Assembly: GCA_028291515.1 (NCBI GenBank)
Contig: JAQGHU010000110.1
Coordinates: 1-64,000, forward strand
Direction of reading: 5' to 3'
DNA from: Schlesneria sp.
Lineage (GTDB): Bacteria; Planctomycetota; Planctomycetia; Planctomycetales; Planctomycetaceae
Length of the DNA stretch: 64,000 nt
The position numbers and the translations under genes were made by a program. Shown piece after piece: positions 44,228 through 54,145 of the stretch. Numbering within the stretch: position 1 is the first letter of the stretch; each line of letters starts with the position of its first letter. The notes beneath the pieces are model-generated. The model did no database searches, was not told the origin of the DNA, and was given only the letters and a program-made list of their open reading frames with translations.

Positions 44228-46516
44228 CTATCGATTGAGTTCAATCGTAATCTCTGCATGTTTTGCGATCTCCTCCTTCGTAAACCAAGCCGATTTGAAG
44301 CGATGTGTCGAATACAAAGCAGCTTGGTCGAAGAAGTGAGGGGATTTGCGTCGTCCACTCGAGCCGAACGGCATGACGCTGAGACTGCGAACCGGGTTCG
44401 CGAATTCAACAACCGACAGGTACGAAGCTCCCACGACTGCGAAACGTTGAGGCCGCAATAAGGGAATCTCTGGCGTCGAATAGACGGTATGGATGATCCC
44501 CAGTGGACCGGGTACACCCGCGATCGGCAGACTTCGCTCCACACCATTCACATAGATTCCGGCACTCTGCACTTCCGACTGGTCGGCAATTCGTTGCAAT
44601 CGATGTGCTTTTCCCCACGGATGCTTCCAGTCACCATAAAGGCCCTTCAGCTTCCTGGCCGCAGTTTTCAACGCCACGAACCATCGCGAGCGGTCGGCGT
44701 ATTCGACCTTCAAGGTCTCGGCCGGATAACCAAAGCCGTAGAGTTCCTCGTACCAGGCGACGCATAGCGTCGTTTGTGTTGAGTCCACAGACGACTTGCA
44801 ATCCCAGTCTGCCAGATGCTCCATCATCGGTGCGACCTCTTTGGCAAGTTCCGAGCCGGTCGTTTGCAATCGCGCAAAGTCTTCGCGAAGTCCAGGCAAC
44901 TCCGTCAGTGGCCAATAGAGTGTCGTGTCGAAGGCCAGGACTTGCAGTTGTTCAAAGGTTACGCCTTGCATCTTTCCCAGCAACAGGCGTGACATCTTTG
45001 CGCGTCGCATATCGACATCGTGATCCTCCAGCATGTACTTGGGAAAGTTCTCCGGTCGCGGATCCTCGTCGACATGGCCTGTGGTGGTGAAGGGGGTGGA
45101 ATTGCAACTTTGCACATAACCGCACTTGGGATTGAAGACTTGCGGCAATTGATCAAATGTGTGCGTCCCCTTCCAGTCGGTGCGAGGGTCGCTGCCGTCG
45201 ACAGGTTGCATCCAGTCGAATGCGGCATCACGCACCGGAATGGTCCCGTTGTAGGCGTAAAAGATGTTTCCAGCTCGATCGGCGTAGACGACATTGAACA
45301 TGGGAATCGCGCAGTGGCTCATCGCGGCACGCCACTCCGCGAAATTCGTGGCCAGGACCATTCCCCAGGCCTGGTCGACACGTTTCATATCGAACAACCC
45401 CGCCACCTGGACTGCCAGAAACGTGCTGTCGTTCTCTTTGCTGACGATCGGCCCGTGATGCGTCTTTCGAAACGTCATCGGGCGCTGGATCAGCACACCA
45501 CCCTGGATGACTCCCACTGTTTCCGTCCATTGAACCGCTTCGCGATAGGCCCCATCAAACCGGTAGTGAAGTGGTCGGTTGGCGTCGTCGAACGTAACTC
45601 GCCAGGCATCCGCCACATCGGGACTGTTGACCGTGTACGTCCAGCCGAGATGTTCGTTGTGTCCGATCGTCGGAAACGGGTTTCCAAAAAAGCAGGCTCC
45701 GCTGAAATTCAGCCCTTCATCACTGCGAACGTGAACTTCGTGAAACTGCCCCATTCCATACCAAGGTTGATGAGGATTCACGAACAGCATGGCCGATCCC
45801 GATTGCGTCTTCGATCCGGCAATCGCCCACGCATTGGAACCGATCGCGGTCTGAACTTCAGCCGCGAATCCGCTGAGAGGGGGACTTGGGATGTTCCAGG
45901 TGTCAGTGGCGGCGCTGGTGGCATCAACCTGTTGGCCGCGATGCGCAACGTCTTGTGGACCGCGATCAGCAGGACGTTTGACATGAGACCGACGATAGAT
46001 GAAGTCGAGGATCATGTGGCGATCCATCGCCAGGACATACCAGGGCTCAAAGTGCTTAAGAAGCCGAGGCTTCGTCTCTGGATGCGTGGTCAGATATCGA
46101 TTGATCCCGTCTGCATAGGCGGATGCCCTAAGCTGATGTTCCGGCTTCAGTTTTTCAAAATCGTCTTTGGATCTTCTGGCGACTTCAAAGCTGCGATTCA
46201 AAATATCGTTGGAAACACCGGCCTCACCTACGACTTCGGCATAGCGACCAATCGATCGCATACAGGTGTCTTCCAACTGCCAGAAATAATCCTCTGCTTG
46301 TACGTACCCCATACCAAAGAACGTGTCGGTATGAGTTTTTCCATAAATATGAGCCACGCCCCATTCATCACGTGTGATGGTGACAGATGCCGTTTCAGCC
46401 GCTCCGGTCAATCCGGGTACAGAACAAAATAAAATTGCGAAAGCCAGAAGCCCATTCGGTACACCGGTGACAGTCACTAAAGAGCAGACACATCTGCCCG
46501 CGTCGCGAATTGGCAT
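44228..46516 (-). CDS. Exported penicillin-acylase family (S45) Ntn hydrolase
   Basis: A 762-residue protein of the penicillin/AHL acylase family, which self-cleaves into alpha and beta chains and hydrolyses amides. A signal peptide covers about 1-40. The alpha-chain start ITRDEWGVAHIYGKTHTDTFFGMGYVQAEDY is typical in its first part, with RDEWGVAHI the clearest motif. The cleavage site and nucleophile are in AIGSNAWAIAGSKTQSG near residue 228, where the Ser after Gly becomes the N-terminal residue of the beta chain. GLNFSGACFFGNPFPTIGHN and a HHGPIV segment follow. Known members deacylate beta-lactams, N-acyl homoserine lactones or lipopeptides; the substrate here is unknown. It is convergent with the giant gene, 41 bases apart. 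Confidence 0.9.
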   Translation of the reverse strand: MPIRDAGRCVCSLVTVTGVPNGLLAFAILFCSVPGLTGAAETASVTITRDEWGVAHIYGKTHTDTFFGMGYVQAEDYFWQLEDTCMRSIGRYAEVVGEAGVSNDILNRSFEVARRSKDDFEKLKPEHQLRASAYADGINRYLTTHPETKPRLLKHFEPWYVLAMDRHMILDFIYRRSHVKRPADRGPQDVAHRGQQVDATSAATDTWNIPSPPLSGFAAEVQTAIGSNAWAIAGSKTQSGSAMLFVNPHQPWYGMGQFHEVHVRSDEGLNFSGACFFGNPFPTIGHNEHLGWTYTVNSPDVADAWRVTFDDANRPLHYRFDGAYREAVQWTETVGVIQGGVLIQRPMTFRKTHHGPIVSKENDSTFLAVQVAGLFDMKRVDQAWGMVLATNFAEWRAAMSHCAIPMFNVVYADRAGNIFYAYNGTIPVRDAAFDWMQPVDGSDPRTDWKGTHTFDQLPQVFNPKCGYVQSCNSTPFTTTGHVDEDPRPENFPKYMLEDHDVDMRRAKMSRLLLGKMQGVTFEQLQVLAFDTTLYWPLTELPGLREDFARLQTTGSELAKEVAPMMEHLADWDCKSSVDSTQTTLCVAWYEELYGFGYPAETLKVEYADRSRWFVALKTAARKLKGLYGDWKHPWGKAHRLQRIADQSEVQSAGIYVNGVERSLPIAGVPGPLGIIHTVYSTPEIPLLRPQRFAVVGASYLSVVEFANPVRSLSVMPFGSSGRRKSPHFFDQAALYSTHRFKSAWFTKEEIAKHAEITIELNR

Positions 46517-46789
46517 GGTTTACTCACGAGATTGTATTTCAGGGGAGGCAATGTCGGGGCGATCTAGGTGCTTTGAATTGTCAGTCGGCATTGACGCGAT
46601 ATCAATGCCAGTGCTGGTGATGACTCACGCACGGTCATCTCGCAAGAACTTAATTGTCAATGGTTTCGAACGTCGCCTCTCGAACAATGGTAAGCTCTCT
46701 CGTCAACAGGTTGTTTCAGATCTCCTTGGTCGTCGTCATCGATGCTCAACGTTGGACCTGATCAATACAAATAAGAAAGAGAACTAGAG

Positions 46790-47041
46790 ATGGCAACTCA
46801 TGCCGAAGCCGAATCGCGAGTCAAGCTTTTATTCTGGATACACCTGGCCGTGTACTTCGTGGCTATCACCGGGATGGTGTTTCTGAACTACACCCAAAGC
46901 CCGGACAAGAAATGGGCCTTGTGGGTGGCGCTCGGTTGGGGAGCCGGGATCGTCCTGCATGGGGCACTATTGTATTTTTCGCAGACTCGCGAAAAGGCGA
47001 TCGCTCGAACTCTCGATCGAATGAATCGGCGTAGCAAATGA
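46790..47041 (+). CDS. Small 2TM-domain protein
   Basis: An 83-residue protein with two hydrophobic helices: about 13-32 (LLFWIHLAVYFVAITGMVF) and 42-61 (WALWVALGWGAGIVLHGALL). The spacing, with a short charged loop and a basic C-terminus (DRMNRRSK), matches the widespread 2TM domain family, whose function is unclear. An AGAG site lies just before the ATG. The 273 bases upstream, shared with the acylase gene, hold no other gene. Confidence 0.8.
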   Translation: MATHAEAESRVKLLFWIHLAVYFVAITGMVFLNYTQSPDKKWALWVALGWGAGIVLHGALLYFSQTREKAIARTLDRMNRRSK

Positions 47042-47083
47042 GGGCGATGTCAGAGTCGCCTCGGCTATTCGTCAGCGGTGCAG

Positions 47084-47112
47084 GGCAGTGGTCAAAAGCC
47101 TTAACCACTGCC
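47084..47112. terminator. Candidate bidirectional terminator hairpin
   Basis: Perfect 9-bp arms at 47084-47092 and 47104-47112 with an 11-base loop lie between two convergent genes, the 2TM gene ending at 47041 and the SGNH hydrolase pseudogene ending at 47132. No U-tract is obvious on either strand, so the assignment rests on position and symmetry. Confidence 0.45.
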
Positions 47113-47131
47113 GTTCAGGCCGACGTCCAAA

Positions 47132-47842
47132 TCAAGGCTTCGTCACGACACCGGCCGGCTGCTGGATCGCGGTGAAGATCGCGTTCGCGATGGCTCGCAT
47201 TCCTTTATCACCGGGATGGGCGGCTACGCCAGCGTGATCGATCTTACGTTCTGATGAGGCTGAATTGGACGGATCACCGCCCAGCTTCGAGATATCGATG
47301 AACGTGGCGCCCGCGTCGGCACTCGCCTTTCGCGGGATTCGCCCAGAACGAACTGCGCACGAAGATGACCGGGCTTCCGTTCTTCTTCAGTTCTGTCAGG
47401 AGTTTCGCAAACGCAGTCGCATACGTCGCTCTCGCCTCGTCTGTCGCCAGATCGGAACATTTTCCCCGATCGCAACGATGATCTGATCAGCCTGGAATGC
47501 GAGTTCCGCTTTGTATTCGCCGGCAATATCGAACTTGTCGTGGCCTCGTTCGAAATCGGCGATGTTTCGCACCATTGTCTCCGGCTTCGATCCCGCCGCC
47601 TTAGTTATGTCCGCCGTTACCAGATGGACATAATCGTTGCCTTCCGAACTGGCTGCCATTCCCCAGTTCCCCGTCCAGCCGATGCTGGGCGCGGGTCCGT
47701 GCAGCGTAATGCTGTTGCCGAGGAACAAGACCTTTGACGCAGCCAACCTGCCGATCATCGGTTTCGTCGGCAATGGATCGGCCGCTTGAACCGCCAGCAA
47801 TGGCGTCAACAAGAGAGTACTCAATAGAAATAGCTGCTTCAT
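47132..47842 (-). pseudogene. SGNH/GDSL hydrolase with two compensating frameshifts
   Basis: Starting at the ATG 47842, the product has a signal peptide (MKQLFLLSTLLLTPLLAVQA) and the SGNH block I as VLFLGNSITLHGP. After VAIGENVPI the frame becomes nonsense and stops at 47396. The homologous continuation (ATDEARATYATAFAKLLTEL) is in a second frame. It ends near 47335, where the original frame resumes with ASADAGATFIDISKLGG and continues through HAGVAAHPGDKGM (block V) to the stop at 47132. The two shifts cancel, giving 237 codons overall. It is either a true pseudogene or the result of two indel errors. The intact form would be an exported esterase-like enzyme of about 236 residues. Confidence 0.75.
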
Positions 47843-47878
47843 GGATCAAATCCTGGGTGTGTGGCTCGTCAACTGACG

Positions 47879-49279
47879 TTAGAAACGACCTTCTGCCGAC
47901 TGACGCCTCGCGAACAGATGCGTCGACCAATAGTGAACGGTTTTCGCAATGGCCGTAATGACATTCTTGATTTCGCGTTTGACCGTGAATCGCGGGCCGG
48001 CCGGTAGATAGAGGACATCGCCTTCACGACGAACCATGATGTTTTCGACAATGATCGCGCGCATCAGCCAGACCGCCATCTCTTCGCTTTCGCAACGAAC
48101 TCCTACCCATCCCGGTATCTTGCTGGTGATGACCGGCAGCGATGTCACCAGCTTGATCCCGCGTTCGATCTCCGCCACGACGGCCTGATACTGTTCCGGC
48201 TCCGCCAGAGCATCCGTGGATGACACCGCTTCCAGCAACGTCCCGCGATGAGGGGGGCCGCCGGCCAGCGCCAGATCGCAAAAACTCGTCCAGATATCGC
48301 CCCAGGCCACCTTGCCAGCATCGTCGAATTTCAATGACGCCGTTCCCATCGAGGTCGGTTTCACGGTTTCATACTGCCCCTGATATTCGGATGGCAGCAT
48401 CGAATTGATTCGTCGCTCCAATTCCTGAAGCTCGAACGCGTCTTGCGTTGTGACCTCGGGTACTGCCGAACTGGCCGTGCGATCGAACTGGGCACCGATC
48501 TCTTCTGTTGCTGCAAATCGATGAGCCTCATCCGAGGCAGCGACATAGTGGTTCGACACCAGCAGATTCACCAAGGCCGGATGGGCGAGAGTTGGCGTTG
48601 CCAGCTTCACATGAAGCCCATCTACCTGCACGACGTAGTCGATCTCCTTGGCAATTCGCTGCAACGTTCCCTCTTGCGAGATCAGCCAGGGAACAACAAT
48701 CACATTCTGAACTCCAGACGCCGTCAAGGACAGGATCGCTTCGGGAATGTCAGGCCGAATTGTTTTCAGGAACGAATATCCCACACCGGCGAAGGGGCTT
48801 CCTTCCTGCACCAAATGCGCAAGACGAGCAAGGTCAGCGTTGGCTAGCGGATTCTCGCTGGATTCGCCAACGATCAGGACGGCGGTTTCTTCCGGTGGTA
48901 GTCCTGCCTGATTCGTAGCATCAAGCGCTGTGATCCCCAGCAAGCTGCTCCATTCCAGCCACGTGAGCGGTGCTGCAACGTGAATCGCCAGATTCGGCCA
49001 TTGGCGTTTCGCCAAGCTCAATGTGAGTGAGATGTCTCCGTTGCTGGAAACCGGCAATAACCCGAGTGGCATGACGACCAGCGATTGGTGATCAGCATTC
49101 ACTAGATCTTGAATCGCTGTAGTCAACGGAATCGCGTCTGCGTCCAGAGAACAGACAACCACCGGCTGATTGATTCGCCGCCCCAGTTCCGCGGCGAGTT
49201 CGGACGATTGCTGCGATCCCCACCGGGCACCGATATCGCGAGGGATCAATAGCGTCGCTGTGTGTGCAGACATGGTCAT
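47879..49279 (-). CDS. CbiX-like chelatase fused to an uncharacterised C-terminal domain
   Basis: A protein of about 466 residues. The N-terminal half (about 1-245) resembles two CbiX/SirB-type chelatase units (LLIPRDIGARWGSQQ, then SLVVMPLGLLPVSSNG, PFAGVGYSFLKT and VIVVPWLISQEGTLQRI), the fold that inserts Co2+, Ni2+ or Fe2+ into sirohydrochlorin. The C-terminal half (about 300-466) is a domain I do not recognise, with WGDIWTSFCDLALAGGPPHRG and LYLPAGPRFTVKREI. It lies downstream of ureD on the same strand, separated by a palindromic repeat. That position in a nickel-enzyme cluster suggests a metal-handling role, which is inference. Canonical metal ligands could not be assigned with certainty. 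The start could be the ATG at 49279 or 49273. Confidence 0.7.
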   Translation of the reverse strand: MTMSAHTATLLIPRDIGARWGSQQSSELAAELGRRINQPVVVCSLDADAIPLTTAIQDLVNADHQSLVVMPLGLLPVSSNGDISLTLSLAKRQWPNLAIHVAAPLTWLEWSSLLGITALDATNQAGLPPEETAVLIVGESSENPLANADLARLAHLVQEGSPFAGVGYSFLKTIRPDIPEAILSLTASGVQNVIVVPWLISQEGTLQRIAKEIDYVVQVDGLHVKLATPTLAHPALVNLLVSNHYVAASDEAHRFAATEEIGAQFDRTASSAVPEVTTQDAFELQELERRINSMLPSEYQGQYETVKPTSMGTASLKFDDAGKVAWGDIWTSFCDLALAGGPPHRGTLLEAVSSTDALAEPEQYQAVVAEIERGIKLVTSLPVITSKIPGWVGVRCESEEMAVWLMRAIIVENIMVRREGDVLYLPAGPRFTVKREIKNVITAIAKTVHYWSTHLFARRQSAEGRF

Positions 49280-49303
49280 GAAAGGAGAATGTTCGTGTTT
49301 GGG

Positions 49304-49379
49304 AGGGCGAGGCTCCTGCCGAGCCGCGCGTGTCGGTGGACTCACAATAACATGCGCGGCTCGGCAGGAGCCTCGCCCT
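49304..49379. repeat. 26-bp inverted repeat between ureD and the CbiX-like gene
   Basis: Arms at 49304-49329 and 49354-49379 are exact reverse complements over 26 bases with a 24-base spacer, and pairing continues imperfectly beyond both ends. The arms contain GGCTCCTGCCGAGCCGCGC. The sequence is unrelated to the other palindromes in the window. The element fills the gap between the ureD stop (49423) and the CbiX-like start (49279). Confidence 0.85.
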
Positions 49380-49422
49380 TCCCAGCAAAGAGGCAATTCT
49401 TAGCGACTGAGGGCAGCGACAA

Positions 49423-50337
49423 TCAGCGCCAGGCAAACTGCCGTGGAATCGCGGCACCAACAATCTCGGGGCGAACCACCGCCCAGAAGTCGCGGACTTT
49501 CGCTTTCGCAGTCGCCGTTTCAGTCGCGACAACTTTGTAGATCAACCCCGCATCATGCGGCAGTCGACTCGCTCCCGCAGCCCAACCCTCCTCCTCGTTG
49601 AAAACAGCCGGAACTTGCTCAAAGATGCGATCGGCATGCTGCTTTGGAGTCAGCAGGACGACGTTGGCAAAGACATCATAGTTCCCCATCACACCGACCT
49701 GTTGAACGGGCAGCTCATGCGGCCGGACAACAAACTTTTCGGTAAACAGAGGTGATTCATCTGGACGTTTGGCCCGAATCAGTGACGAGAACAAATCGTA
49801 CTGAAAGACTTCCCCGTCGCCGTGATACTTTCGCCCCGCCATCAGGATTTCGGAGTACAGCAGCGTTGCGGAAGGATCGATGATGATGTCGGTCCGGGAA
49901 AGAAACCGCGTGTGCTTGTGAGGGATCATCGGGTCCGGCAGGTATTCCAGATACGCGTCCTTCTGCAGCACGATGGTCTGGTCTTGCGCAGCGTAATTCG
50001 CATCCATCTCGTGGATCTTCGTCGCCGACTGAGTCGTGATGTGGGCCTGAGACCCTTCCTCGACCTTGATCGAAATCGTGTTCCGGTCCCCCTGCAGGAT
50101 TGCGCCGGCATTGGAGATGATGAAGACGCACGGCATCGTGGGCATCTCTTCGTCCCAATAGATCGCCTTATGAACGATCAGAGGGGCGCGACGATAGAGG
50201 TCGGCGAGGATCGTGCGTTCGCCGCGCCGTTGGAATCCCAGTCGCAATTCCGCCACCTTCCCGAATGAGCCGGTGGGCAACTGCTTCGGTTCATCCAGAT
50301 ACGGTGCCAGCTCGGGCAAGAGATGTTGCGGTGTCAT
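49423..50337 (-). CDS. ureD: Urease accessory protein UreD
   Basis: A 304-residue UreD/UreH scaffold. It binds apo-urease and, with UreF and UreG, delivers nickel and CO2 to the active site. Family-typical segments are [32 protein letters not shown] (about 95-110), [16 protein letters not shown] and the [18 protein letters not shown] region. Length is within the family range. Its start overlaps the ureG stop by 4 bases (50334-50337), so translation is coupled. In this cluster ureD is last, after ureG, instead of first. Confidence 0.94.
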   Translation of the reverse strand: MTPQHLLPELAPYLDEPKQLPTGSFGKVAELRLGFQRRGERTILADLYRRAPLIVHKAIYWDEEMPTMPCVFIISNAGAILQGDRNTISIKVEEGSQAHITTQSATKIHEMDANYAAQDQTIVLQKDAYLEYLPDPMIPHKHTRFLSRTDIIIDPSATLLYSEILMAGRKYHGDGEVFQYDLFSSLIRAKRPDESPLFTEKFVVRPHELPVQQVGVMGNYDVFANVVLLTPKQHADRIFEQVPAVFNEEEGWAAGASRLPHDAGLIYKVVATETATAKAKVRDFWAVVRPEIVGAAIPRQFAWR

Positions 50338-50972
50338 CGCGTGGGGGCTGACAGTTCGAGGTCAAAGAGACAGTTCTCTCGCAGCATTTGTACCAGTTCC
50401 GGAAGACCTTCGCCCGTCTTACAGTTGGTGAACAGAAACGGCTTTTTGCCGCGCATCATCCGCGAATCGCGATCCATCACTTCCAGGCTGGCACCGACAT
50501 ACGGAGCCAGATCCGTCTTGTTGATCACGAGAATATCCGACTGCGTGATACCGGGACCATTCTTTCGCGGAATCTTGTCCCCCGCCGCGACATCGATCAC
50601 ATAGATGAAGAAGTCCACCAGTGCTGGACTGAAGGTCAGCGTCAGGTTGTCACCACCCGACTCGATCATCACCAAGTCTGTTTCGGGAAACCGGGACTCC
50701 ATGTCTTCGACGGCAGCCAGGTTCATGCTGGGATCTTCGCGTATCGCGGTATGAGGGCAGGCCCCCGTTTCCACGCCAATGATCCGCTCTTCCAGTAGAA
50801 TCCCCTTCAGGGTTCGCTGCACGTGCTTGGCATCTTCTGTCGTCACGATATCGTTGGTGATGATCAGGATGCGCACCCCCATCCTAATCAGCATCGGGGT
50901 CAGTGCTTCGATCAAGGCTGTTTTCCCCGACCCGACGGGGCCGCCAATCCCGATCCTCGTAATTTTCTTCAT
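50334..50972 (-). CDS. ureG: Urease accessory GTPase UreG
   Basis: A 212-residue SIMIBI-class GTPase that drives nickel insertion into urease. The P-loop [11 protein letters not shown] is at about 10-20, the nickel-binding CPH is in [13 protein letters not shown] near 70, MIESGGDNL is the Walker B region, and VINKTDL is the guanine-specificity motif. I chose the ATG at 50972, with GGAG 8 bases upstream; a TTG 24 bases earlier is also in frame. It starts 20 bases after the ureF stop and overlaps ureD by 4 bases. Confidence 0.97.
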   Translation of the reverse strand: MKKITRIGIGGPVGSGKTALIEALTPMLIRMGVRILIITNDIVTTEDAKHVQRTLKGILLEERIIGVETGACPHTAIREDPSMNLAAVEDMESRFPETDLVMIESGGDNLTLTFSPALVDFFIYVIDVAAGDKIPRKNGPGITQSDILVINKTDLAPYVGASLEVMDRDSRMMRGKKPFLFTNCKTGEGLPELVQMLRENCLFDLELSAPTR

Positions 50973-50992
50973 GGATTCGTCTCCGGCCTTCT

Positions 50993-51685
50993 TCAATTCA
51001 TAAACATGCGAATTCGCGATTTGACATGTGTCGCGGCGAGGATGTCCAACACGGGTGAGAACGTCGACATGTCGTCGAGTTGAGCCTTGGCGACGCGCTG
51101 ATACGCCGCCTGCGCCGACTGATTGATTTCAAACAGGATCGACTGAGTATCGAGGTAGCTGATCTTCATCAACCGCAAGGCTGCTCCGAGCATCATCGAG
51201 GCCACGCCATATTGCTGAACCGCAAACGTGTCTTCTTCGGTCAGGCCCAACGCCGAGAACACCAGTGCCTGCGCCACGGGATAGGTTCCAGCAGATTCGT
51301 TCTGCTTGATCGCTGCCAACCAGTCGCTCACCAACGGCGGATCGGGAAGCACTTGCAGGGCCATTTCCCCCAACTTGCGGCCCATTCGTATGGTCATGGT
51401 CCGCATCTCTTCATTGAGCTTGCGACAATAAACCGCCTGATCCGCTGCAATCACGCGATTCAGATCCTTCGCCTGTGCGCCACGATGTGCTTCCAACAGA
51501 GCGATTCCGTCGCCTGTCGCGGCTTGCTCGGCTGCTGTTCTCACGAACTGCCTCAATGTCGCCAGATCATGGACGACATGTTCCTGAACAGCCGATTCCA
51601 GCCCGTTCGAGAACGAGAATGCGCCGACAGGCAGCATTGAGTCGCCAAACTGCAGGGCTCTCATGAGCTCAGGAATGCTCGTCAC
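50993..51685 (-). CDS. ureF: Urease accessory protein UreF
   Basis: A protein of about 230 residues, all-helical, that binds UreD and recruits UreG, acting in the nickel-insertion complex. Diagnostic features are [18 protein letters not shown] near the N-terminus, a conserved [14 protein letters not shown] helix and [15 protein letters not shown]. The frame is open upstream into ureE, so the start must be later. I prefer GTG at 51685 (CGGAG upstream) over the ATG at 51664, because it leaves the usual short lead before PVGAFS. Either start overlaps or nearly abuts ureE. Confidence 0.93.
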   Translation of the reverse strand: MTSIPELMRALQFGDSMLPVGAFSFSNGLESAVQEHVVHDLATLRQFVRTAAEQAATGDGIALLEAHRGAQAKDLNRVIAADQAVYCRKLNEEMRTMTIRMGRKLGEMALQVLPDPPLVSDWLAAIKQNESAGTYPVAQALVFSALGLTEEDTFAVQQYGVASMMLGAALRLMKISYLDTQSILFEINQSAQAAYQRVAKAQLDDMSTFSPVLDILAATHVKSRIRMFMN

Positions 51686-51728
51686 GGAAATCGAAACTCC
51701 GGTCGCTGACTGCGAAGATGGCGAAGAG

Positions 51729-52301
51729 TCAGTTGCCTTGCACGTATTGCTGACTGTGAGAATGTGGCGTCGAATTGGCCCCGCCGAACAGGCGTCGCGC
51801 CTCGTGCGGCGCCAGATACGGAATGACTTCCGTTCCCGGCACAAAGTCGTAGGTAATCCCCGTGAACGCGTGCGTCTTCATCACCGATGCCATGACCTGG
51901 CGGGCCACTGTCAGCGGAACGAAGACTTTGGATCCCTTCACGACCGCCGGCCAATGCTGATTGCCAAGAGCGTGCCCCAGCTCAAAGCAGGTCTGCGCAA
52001 TCGCGCCACCATGCTGCTCGAGAAGAGGGGAAAAATCGATGACTAGGACATCTTGCAACGTGATCCGAGCGACAACAGCCTTACGAGCTGCCGTGTCCCA
52101 AACCAGAATATCTCCATTCCGCAAATGGGTATTTCGCTCGAGTGACAGAGCCAGTTCTGTTCCCTGCTCAGTCGTCGTACGAAACCTGTTCTTCTGAGCC
52201 TGCCACTGATCAAGATCGAGATAGTCGAAGGCGGCATCGGCCAGCTCTGTCTTCCAAGCATCGTCGGTGGCGTTACCGACGATCGTCTCCACAATAATCA
52301 C
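51729..52301 (-). CDS. ureE: Urease accessory nickel metallochaperone UreE
   Basis: A protein of about 190 residues that delivers Ni2+ to the urease maturation complex. The N-terminal peptide-binding-like domain ends near residue 75. The C-terminal metal-binding domain has HALGNQHWPAVV near 115, the usual site of the dimer-interface histidine. The C-terminus is moderately His-rich (PHSHSQ), far shorter than the poly-His tail of some relatives. The start is GTG at 52301, chosen because GAGGAG lies 8 bases upstream; a longer frame begins at 52376. It lies between ureC and ureF. Confidence 0.93.
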   Translation of the reverse strand: MIIVETIVGNATDDAWKTELADAAFDYLDLDQWQAQKNRFRTTTEQGTELALSLERNTHLRNGDILVWDTAARKAVVARITLQDVLVIDFSPLLEQHGGAIAQTCFELGHALGNQHWPAVVKGSKVFVPLTVARQVMASVMKTHAFTGITYDFVPGTEVIPYLAPHEARRLFGGANSTPHSHSQQYVQGN

Positions 52302-52402
52302 ATCGTTCTCCTCTCTAGGCGCACGAATTCCAGATCTGACTCTGGAAGGCCTCTGTTCAGTTCTTCGAATAGCCATTCAGCGAGGTCAGCGTCCGTTGTG
52401 AA

Positions 52403-54121
52403 TCAACTAAAAAAATAGAGTTGATTGAGAGCAATCGTTTTCGGGGCGGGCGCCGTGGCATGAACGCCGTCCACGGTCACGGCAAACGTCTGAGGATTCA
52501 CCTGAATGTCAGCCAGGGTCGAATTCCGGACCATGTCCCGTTTTGTGACCGTTCGCGTCCCATAGACCGGCATCACCATTCGCTGCAAATCATATTTCTT
52601 GGCAATGTCCAGGTCGTAGGCCGCCCGCGAGACAAACGTCGCGCACGTCTTGGAGAGTGCGGTCCCAAAGGCTCCGAACATGGGACGGTAGATCACCGGT
52701 TGCGGTGTCGGCAATGACGCGTTGGGGTCTCCCATGCAGGCCCAGTTGATCATTCCACCCTTGATGATCATTTTCGGCTTTGCCCCGAAGAAGGCCGGTT
52801 CCCACAGCACAAGATCCGCCATCTTCCCTGGCGAGATCGAGCCGATGATGTGTCCGACACCTTGAGCAATGGCAGGATTGATCGTCACCTTAGAAATGAA
52901 TCGCAGCACGCGGAAGTTGTCGTTCCCCGGAGCGTCTTCCGGCAACTTGCCGCGAGCCTTTTTCATCGAATCGGCCGTCTGAATCGCGCGAATCCAGTTT
53001 TCGCCCACCCGGCCCATCGCCTGTGAGTCGCTGGTGATCATGGAGAGGATCCCCATGTCGTGCAGCACGCTTTCGGCAGCGATGGTTTCGGCTCGGACGC
53101 GACTTTCCGAGAACGCTACGTCGGACGGAATCTTCGGGTTTAGGTTGTGGCAGACCATGATCATGTCGAACAATTCGGCAACCGAATTCACGCCGTAAGG
53201 CAGCGTGGGATTCGTTGAACTGGGCAACACGTTCGGTTCGCCAGCAATCTTGATGATGTCGGGGGCGTGCCCCCCACCGGCACCCTCGGTGTGATACGTG
53301 TGGATCGTCCGACCATCGATGGCCGCGATTGTATCCTCGACGTAGCCCGATTCGTTCAACGTGTCCGTATGGATCGCCACCTGGACATCATATTCCTCGG
53401 CCACTTCCAGGGCACGACGAATCGCCGCGGGGGTTGATCCCCAATCCTCATGAATCTTGAAGCCCGTCGCGCCAGCCAGAACTTGCTCAACCAGCGGTTC
53501 GCGACCCGACGAATTTCCTTTCCCGAGCAGGCCGAAATTCATCGGCAGTCCTTCGATGGCCCGGAACATCATTTCCAGGTTCCACGGCCCGGACGTGATG
53601 GTCGTCCCGTTGGTGCCGTCGGTCGGGCCAATCCCGCCGCCCCAGAATGTCGTAATGCCATTGCTGAGTGCCGTCTCAACCTGCTGCGGGCAGATCATAT
53701 GGATATGAGAGTCCATGCCACCGGGGGTGACAATCAGATGCTCACCACTGATCGCATCCGTCGCCGGACCAATCGCCAACCCTCGCGTGACTTCGGCCAT
53801 CGTATTGGGATTGCCGGCCTTGCCAACGCCGACGATCTTTCCGTCCTTGATTCCGATATCGGCTTTAATGACCCCTAGATACGGATCCACGATCGTGGCG
53901 TTGGTAATCACCAAGTCCAACGCGCCGGCGGCACTGGTGAGGGTATTGTCCATTCCCATACCGTCTCGCAGCGTTTTACCTCCGCCGTAAACCGCCTCAT
54001 CACCGTATGTGCGTAGATCCTTCTCGATCTCAATATACAGGTCGGTATCAGCGAGCCGGATCTTGTCGCCCGTCGTGGGTCCGAACAGATCCGAATATTG
54101 CTTGCGAGTCATTTTGGACAT
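52403..54121 (-). CDS. ureC: Urease catalytic subunit alpha (UreC)
   Basis: A 572-residue amidohydrolase that hydrolyses urea to ammonia and carbamate at a di-nickel centre. All landmark residues are visible: the nickel-binding histidines in [12 protein letters not shown], the lysine to be carbamylated in [12 protein letters not shown], further nickel ligands in [12 protein letters not shown] and [15 protein letters not shown], the flap cysteine in MVCHNLNP and Asp in TSDSQAMGR. The length matches bacterial UreC (about 566-572). It follows ureB by about 25 bases on the same strand. Confidence 0.98.
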   Translation of the reverse strand: MSKMTRKQYSDLFGPTTGDKIRLADTDLYIEIEKDLRTYGDEAVYGGGKTLRDGMGMDNTLTSAAGALDLVITNATIVDPYLGVIKADIGIKDGKIVGVGKAGNPNTMAEVTRGLAIGPATDAISGEHLIVTPGGMDSHIHMICPQQVETALSNGITTFWGGGIGPTDGTNGTTITSGPWNLEMMFRAIEGLPMNFGLLGKGNSSGREPLVEQVLAGATGFKIHEDWGSTPAAIRRALEVAEEYDVQVAIHTDTLNESGYVEDTIAAIDGRTIHTYHTEGAGGGHAPDIIKIAGEPNVLPSSTNPTLPYGVNSVAELFDMIMVCHNLNPKIPSDVAFSESRVRAETIAAESVLHDMGILSMITSDSQAMGRVGENWIRAIQTADSMKKARGKLPEDAPGNDNFRVLRFISKVTINPAIAQGVGHIIGSISPGKMADLVLWEPAFFGAKPKMIIKGGMINWACMGDPNASLPTPQPVIYRPMFGAFGTALSKTCATFVSRAAYDLDIAKKYDLQRMVMPVYGTRTVTKRDMVRNSTLADIQVNPQTFAVTVDGVHATAPAPKTIALNQLYFFS

Positions 54122-54145
54122 GGCTGTGGCTCCTCTGGCCCGACG

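Noticed and set aside
45020-46432. A 470-codon open frame antisense to the acylase gene
   Set aside because: It lies wholly inside a gene with clear motifs on the other strand, shows no family resemblance and is expected from high GC at codon position three.
49262-49540. A plus-strand frame preceded by AAAGGAG
   Set aside because: The site is good but the frame runs through the palindromic repeat and into antisense ureD, so the match is probably chance.
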